This document shows positions 59,946 through 64,000 of a stretch of 64,000 nt of DNA, piece by piece. Each line of letters starts with the position of its first letter. Positions within the stretch are counted from its first letter, which is position 1. Origin of the DNA: JALGWN01 sp964598025 (GTDB taxonomy: Bacteria; Arandabacterota; Arandabacteria; Arandabacterales; Arandabacteraceae); assembly GCA_964598025.1 (NCBI GenBank), contig CAZRAU010000008.1:1-64000 (forward strand). The letters are read 5' to 3'. The position numbers and the translations under genes are program-made. The notes under the pieces were generated by a model. The model saw only the letters and a program-made list of their open reading frames with translations. It had not been told where the DNA came from and made no database searches.

Positions 59946-60009
59946 GCCGATACCCTGTAAAGGAGAGCGAATGTAATCAATGCATTCTCTATTGCAGGAG
60001 AGGTGTCTT

Positions 60010-62616
60010 ATGCGGAAAGCAGTAATCTATGGCATTCTTGCATTTGTAGGTATTTGGCTTGCGGGCGGTGTTCAGGCCGGAACCACCGGCAAGGTTGCCG
60101 GCATGGTGGTCGATGCCGATACCGGCGAGCCGCTCTTCGCTGTAAACCTGGTGATCGATGGTACCGGCATGGGCGGCATCACCAACCTGGAAGGACTGTA
60201 CCACGTAGTCAACGTTCCCCCCGGTACATATTCGGTCAAAGCGAGTATGATGGGGTACCAGGTAGTGGCCAAAGGCGGCGTCACCGTGAGTGCCGATCTT
60301 ACCAGTACGGTCGACTTCAACCTCCAGCCCGCTGTTCTGGACGTGGTTCCCGAGATAGTCGTCACGGCCGAAAGACCCATGATAAAGAAGGATATGACAT
60401 CTTCGGTCAGCATCGTCGAGCACGATGAGATCTCGATGCTGCCGATAGAATCCCCCTTCGATATCGTGAGTTTCCAAGCCGGAGCGACATCAGACCGGAG
60501 AGGGCTCCACATCCGGGGTGGTAGAGAGACGGAATTGGCCTACACGGTCAACGGGGCCAATATCCTCGACCCCATCTTCTCGAGGGCCTCGGCCAGCTAT
60601 GACGAAGCCGCAATCCAGGAGATGGTCATACTGAGCGGCGGTTTCAACCCGGAATACGGCAATGCCCAATCGGGCATAGTGAACGTCATAACCAAGGAGG
60701 GCGGCCGCGAGTTCAAATGTGACTTCGAGGAGGCCTTCTACCTGCCGATGGAGGCGCTCTGGGAGTCCGCCGACAACGCCAAGAGGTACGACACAGGTTT
60801 CAATACGACCAAACTCACGGTGAGCGGCCCGACCCCATGGACACAGCAGTTGAGGTATTTCGTTTCAGGCGAAAGATCCGGCTGGGACGATTGGGACCCG
60901 CACGTGCACGTGCTGCCCAACCAGGGAAGGGACCTGGACCAGGTTATCTGGAAGGTAACCGGGTTTCCCGGCGGAAACGTCAAGGTCTTCTCAGAAGGTA
61001 TCTACTACGACACCCGCTTCAACGTGTGGGACGCTCAGCGGCAGAAGGTCCCCGAGAGCTTCCTCGGGTATGACCGAAACACGGTGGTCGGCATGTTGGG
61101 TTTGACCCACATGACCAGCAACGACACTTACTACGACGTGGTTTGCTCGAGATTTCAAACGAAGTACCACGTCGCGCAGTCGGGAAAGTGGTGGGAGATA
61201 AACAAGTCCGAGGAGTGGAACACCACACCGGTGGATGAAGGCGGCGGCGGCATCAACATCTTACCTGAGTATGACGAGGACAACTTCCTGGTAAGCGGGG
61301 ACAATCCCTTGTTCCACGATTCGAGATCCACCGTTTACAGCCTCAGGGCCAGCCTGACCAGCCAGATCAACGAGCACCATCAAGTCAAGTTCGGAGGCGA
61401 ATATGCCCGGTACGACACCAGGCATACGGAAGTCTATGCCTCCGCAGGCAATATCTACCGCAACGATTACGACGTCACGCCCACATATGCGGTTGGGTAC
61501 ATTCAAGACAAAGTCGAGTACAGCGGTCTGATAGTGAACGCAGGGTGCCGGATGGACTACTTCGATCCCCACGTCGGGATGCCGTCGGATGCGGTCTACC
61601 CGTGGGATCCGGCTTCATCCATCGGAGGTGAGGATTGGGGTGGGCCCGATGGGACCGAGCCTCCTCTCTGGAAGATGGAAAGCGTACGGGCCAAGTACCA
61701 ATTCAGCCCGCGTTTGGGAATATCGCACCCGGTATCCGACATGACCGTGCTTCACTTCACTTACGGTCATTACTTCCAGGTGCCTGCATTCAGTTACCTG
61801 TATACCAACACCAAGTTCGATATGGGCGGCCACTGGCCTCTGGTCGGGAATCCGGATCTCGAGCCCGAACAGACGGTCTCATATGAAGTCGGCTTCGAGC
61901 ACCTTATCTCGGAAGGTATGACGGTCGACCTCACGGGATTCTACAAGGACGTCGACAACCTGATATCGACGGTTGTAATGAACGACGCCGGAGCCCCTGA
62001 GACTCCGTTGGACGCGACCGAGTACACCACCTACAAGAATACCGATTGGGGTAACGTGCGAGGCTTTGAGTGCACGGTCCAGAAGAGGCTCCGGGAGGAC
62101 TGGATGGGGCGGCTCATCTATACATACATGATAGCCAAGGGCAGGAGCTCGGACGTGAACGAGGGATACCTGAACCACTTCGACGACAATGTTCCACCCA
62201 CCAAGGAGTACTACCTTGACTGGGACCGAAGACATACGCTGGTGATGGACCTGGGCTATGGGAAGAGAGGTAACTGGTCGGTAAACGTCCTGCTCAAGTA
62301 TGCCTCAGGGGCGCCTTACACACCCGTCGAGAACACCAGATCCGCGCAGCCGGAGCAGAACACCGCGCGCTTCCCGTCGACTTCGATGGTCAACGTGAAG
62401 CTCTCGAAGGACTTCCGTTTCTATGGAGTGGAACAGCAGATGTATTTGCAGGTGCACAACCTGTTCAACAAGAAGAATCTGGTGGCATTTGACGACACTG
62501 ACAGCGATCTGATGCGGCACTTGAGGTATACAGGGGAGTATAGCGGACCGTATGACGACCTTACCGTCTACGGGTCTCCCAGAGAAATCAGGGCCGGCTT
62601 CAAGCTGGGACTTTAG
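60010..62616 (+). CDS. TonB-dependent outer-membrane receptor (second)
   Basis: The start is ATG 60010 with AGGAGAGG upstream; an upstream ATG at 59980 lacks a ribosome site. The 868-residue protein has a signal peptide (VIYGILAFVGIWLAGGVQA), a carboxypeptidase-like domain (about 24-105, VAGMVVDADTGEPLFAVNLV), a plug (about 125-245, LHIRGGRETELAYTVNGANI) and a barrel ending EIRAGFKLGL. It is a paralogue of the receptor at 40034 (shared MMGYQVVAK-like and GGFNPEYGNAQSG segments). It is again followed by a secreted protein. Confidence 0.93.
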   Translation: MRKAVIYGILAFVGIWLAGGVQAGTTGKVAGMVVDADTGEPLFAVNLVIDGTGMGGITNLEGLYHVVNVPPGTYSVKASMMGYQVVAKGGVTVSADLTSTVDFNLQPAVLDVVPEIVVTAERPMIKKDMTSSVSIVEHDEISMLPIESPFDIVSFQAGATSDRRGLHIRGGRETELAYTVNGANILDPIFSRASASYDEAAIQEMVILSGGFNPEYGNAQSGIVNVITKEGGREFKCDFEEAFYLPMEALWESADNAKRYDTGFNTTKLTVSGPTPWTQQLRYFVSGERSGWDDWDPHVHVLPNQGRDLDQVIWKVTGFPGGNVKVFSEGIYYDTRFNVWDAQRQKVPESFLGYDRNTVVGMLGLTHMTSNDTYYDVVCSRFQTKYHVAQSGKWWEINKSEEWNTTPVDEGGGGINILPEYDEDNFLVSGDNPLFHDSRSTVYSLRASLTSQINEHHQVKFGGEYARYDTRHTEVYASAGNIYRNDYDVTPTYAVGYIQDKVEYSGLIVNAGCRMDYFDPHVGMPSDAVYPWDPASSIGGEDWGGPDGTEPPLWKMESVRAKYQFSPRLGISHPVSDMTVLHFTYGHYFQVPAFSYLYTNTKFDMGGHWPLVGNPDLEPEQTVSYEVGFEHLISEGMTVDLTGFYKDVDNLISTVVMNDAGAPETPLDATEYTTYKNTDWGNVRGFECTVQKRLREDWMGRLIYTYMIAKGRSSDVNEGYLNHFDDNVPPTKEYYLDWDRRHTLVMDLGYGKRGNWSVNVLLKYASGAPYTPVENTRSAQPEQNTARFPSTSMVNVKLSKDFRFYGVEQQMYLQVHNLFNKKNLVAFDDTDSDLMRHLRYTGEYSGPYDDLTVYGSPREIRAGFKLGL

Positions 62617-62631
62617 TCACGGAGGTTTGAG

Positions 62632-64000
62632 ATGGAGATCAAGAGAACCGTACCGCTTTGCTTGATGATATTCCTCCTGCTATGGACGAGCGCGGGAGCT
62701 TATGACGCGGACGTTATAGAACGCTTCGGAGCACCCGGCACCGGCAAGACGGGGTGTGCGAGCCTGGCGCCGTGTGTGTCGGCCAATTTCAGCCAGACAA
62801 TAGGCGACCTTTGGTTTCCCGAGATCTACAGCATCGGGCTGAGCCTCTACACGGGATACTACCCCGGCTCCTCGGGCAATCTACAGATATTCCAGACCGG
62901 CATGTGGGCCGGAGGGTATCCTGACGAGGCCCAGGGCGGTGACCCCTGGACCGCGATTGCCACATTCGATCAGGTTGACTTCTTGAGGTACGACTCGATA
63001 TGTAGCGGTTTCAAGGTCGCTCACGCTGAGAACAGGGCACTGAACGTGGAGAGCACCTTCGATACCGGGTATTCCCCATACGATCTCGGGATGGTTGTAA
63101 CGCTGCGCTATAAGATGTGGGACGATCCTCGTCTCGATGATTTCGTGCTGATCGAGGCGGAACTGGAATTCACAAAGTCGGTCGATCACTTCTGGTGGGG
63201 ATGGATGACCGACTGCGATGTGGGCAATAACGACCTGCCCGACTACTATTACGATGACCTGGTGGGCTTTGACGAGGTCCGGGGTGTCGCGTACATGTAT
63301 GACGATGACGGCGATCCGGTGGACGAACACGACCTTAGCAGCAAGCTGCTTTCGCCGACATATGTGGGGCAGGTGCTTCTCTCGGGGCCGCCTCCGGGTG
63401 GAAGGATCACCGAGGAGGCCACCACAAACGTATCCTGGGAGACCTTCAACTGGTGGGACTGGAACAACGACGTCACAGGCAGGGCTTCCGCCTATGACAG
63501 AATGTCCCAGAGTACGATAAAGCAGTACCCTCCGGATACGCCCTTCGACTACCGAATGCTCACAGCCATAGGTCCCTATGAGGTCGAGGCCGGAGACCGG
63601 GCGACGTTTGTCATCGGAATCGTCCTCGGTGACGGCTTCGATGCGGCCTACTGGTCGCGGAGGGCGACTGCAGGCGGAGAGGTATCGAACATGGGTACCC
63701 TGGTGGAGCATGTGGAGAACCTCAAAACTTTCTTCGCCGACGGCCTGGTCATCGCCGATGCGGCGCCGAAGGCCCCGGAGCTGGATCAGCCGCTTCTTGA
63801 CGGCCGTAACGCCACGCTCTCCTGGTACTCCGTGTCGGAGGAGGAAGACGATTTCGCGGGCTACCGGCTTTACAAGAGCCTGGTATCCAATATCGGGCCT
63901 TGGCAGCTGATAGGTGATTTCGCGGGCAAGCCCGCCGTAAACTCACACGTGGACGATCTCCACATAGGCTTCCCGACGTTCTATCTCGCGGCGGCCTACG
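62632..64000 (+). CDS. Secreted protein paired with the second TonB receptor, cut by the window end
   Basis: The start is ATG 62632 behind GGAGGTTTGAG. The frame is open to 64000, giving 456 residues without a stop. A signal peptide (LCLMIFLLLWTSAGAYDA) is followed by a beta-rich secreted region containing an Asp cluster (YMYDDDGDPVDEHDLSSKLL) and, near residue 385, a fibronectin-like domain (LDGRNATLSWYSVSEEEDDF). The layout and motifs match the protein at 42761, which also follows a TonB receptor. The missing C-terminus should hold a sorting-type tail if the match is complete. Confidence 0.8.
   Translation, partial: MEIKRTVPLCLMIFLLLWTSAGAYDADVIERFGAPGTGKTGCASLAPCVSANFSQTIGDLWFPEIYSIGLSLYTGYYPGSSGNLQIFQTGMWAGGYPDEAQGGDPWTAIATFDQVDFLRYDSICSGFKVAHAENRALNVESTFDTGYSPYDLGMVVTLRYKMWDDPRLDDFVLIEAELEFTKSVDHFWWGWMTDCDVGNNDLPDYYYDDLVGFDEVRGVAYMYDDDGDPVDEHDLSSKLLSPTYVGQVLLSGPPPGGRITEEATTNVSWETFNWWDWNNDVTGRASAYDRMSQSTIKQYPPDTPFDYRMLTAIGPYEVEAGDRATFVIGIVLGDGFDAAYWSRRATAGGEVSNMGTLVEHVENLKTFFADGLVIADAAPKAPELDQPLLDGRNATLSWYSVSEEEDDFAGYRLYKSLVSNIGPWQLIGDFAGKPAVNSHVDDLHIGFPTFYLAAAY

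Noticed and set aside
1..64000. CRISPR arrays, tRNA, rRNA, prophage genes and complete insertion sequences
   Set aside because: All longer intergenic stretches were read; none showed regularly spaced repeats, tRNA arms (GGTTCGAxxCC with cloverleaf), rRNA segments or transposase motifs.

Overview
The window is a GC-rich bacterial chromosome segment from a draft or metagenome assembly; two fixed 10-base N runs (945-954 and 5380-5389) mark contig joins. The gene content points to an uncultured Gram-negative bacterium of the FCB type (candidate phyla such as Eisenbacteria, Krumholzibacteriota, Zixibacteria or similar). The signs are TonB-dependent receptors with carboxypeptidase-like N-terminal domains, a PorV/UPF0164-type outer-membrane protein, two GWxTD-family secreted proteins, secretion-type C-terminal tails ending in 'KFVVVR', a lone MglA-type GTPase and a split glycine decarboxylase. 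I cannot fix the phylum from sequence alone. No tRNA, rRNA, CRISPR array, prophage or complete transposon was found.

Layout. 1-7.1 kb: RodZ-like fragment, uvrB, then a tight cofactor run (nadC, birA, coaX), and groL behind a CIRCE operator. 7.1-11.6 kb: a looser, accessory-looking region with a composite dispersed repeat, a small membrane protein and its probable winged-helix repressor under a strong promoter with a 12-bp palindrome, a CPBP protease, a PAP2 phosphatase and several very small genes. 11.6-14.9 kb (minus strand): an acyltransferase, GT4 glycosyltransferase and MFS operon. 15-24.5 kb: MglA-like GTPase behind a sigma-54-like promoter, TPR protein, UbiA prenyltransferase, undecaprenyl-diphosphatase, a secreted beta-helix protein and a 1172-residue TPR protein. 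24.5-31.8 kb: uvrA and the glycine cleavage genes gcvT-gcvH-gcvPA-gcvPB. 31.8-39.1 kb: an uncharacterised set of eight genes built around a GlmL/MutL-type actin-fold ATPase and integral membrane proteins, closed by a LipM-type octanoyltransferase that could lipoylate GcvH. 40-49.9 kb: TonB receptor, secreted protein, PorV-like protein, GWxTD protein, ExbB, two ExbD and TonB. 50-59.8 kb: Yip1-like protein, TolC-like, HlyD/MacA-like, two FtsX/MacB-type permeases (no ATPase gene alongside), a second GWxTD protein, then an NlpC/P60 peptidase with a DgcN-DgcA-like pair for D-glutamate use. 60-64 kb: a second TonB receptor followed by a secreted protein that runs off the window.

The main themes are cofactor supply (NAD, biotin, CoA, lipoate), glycine cleavage, nucleotide excision repair (uvrA and uvrB 22 kb apart), and envelope construction and transport. 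The best candidate for an undescribed system is the 31.8-39.1 kb GlmL-type ATPase and membrane-protein cluster. Dispersed palindromic repeats (GTAGCGTCGGG and GTAGCGTTGCC types) occur at five loci, and one of them sits between 22-bp direct copies of the start of a gene in that cluster.
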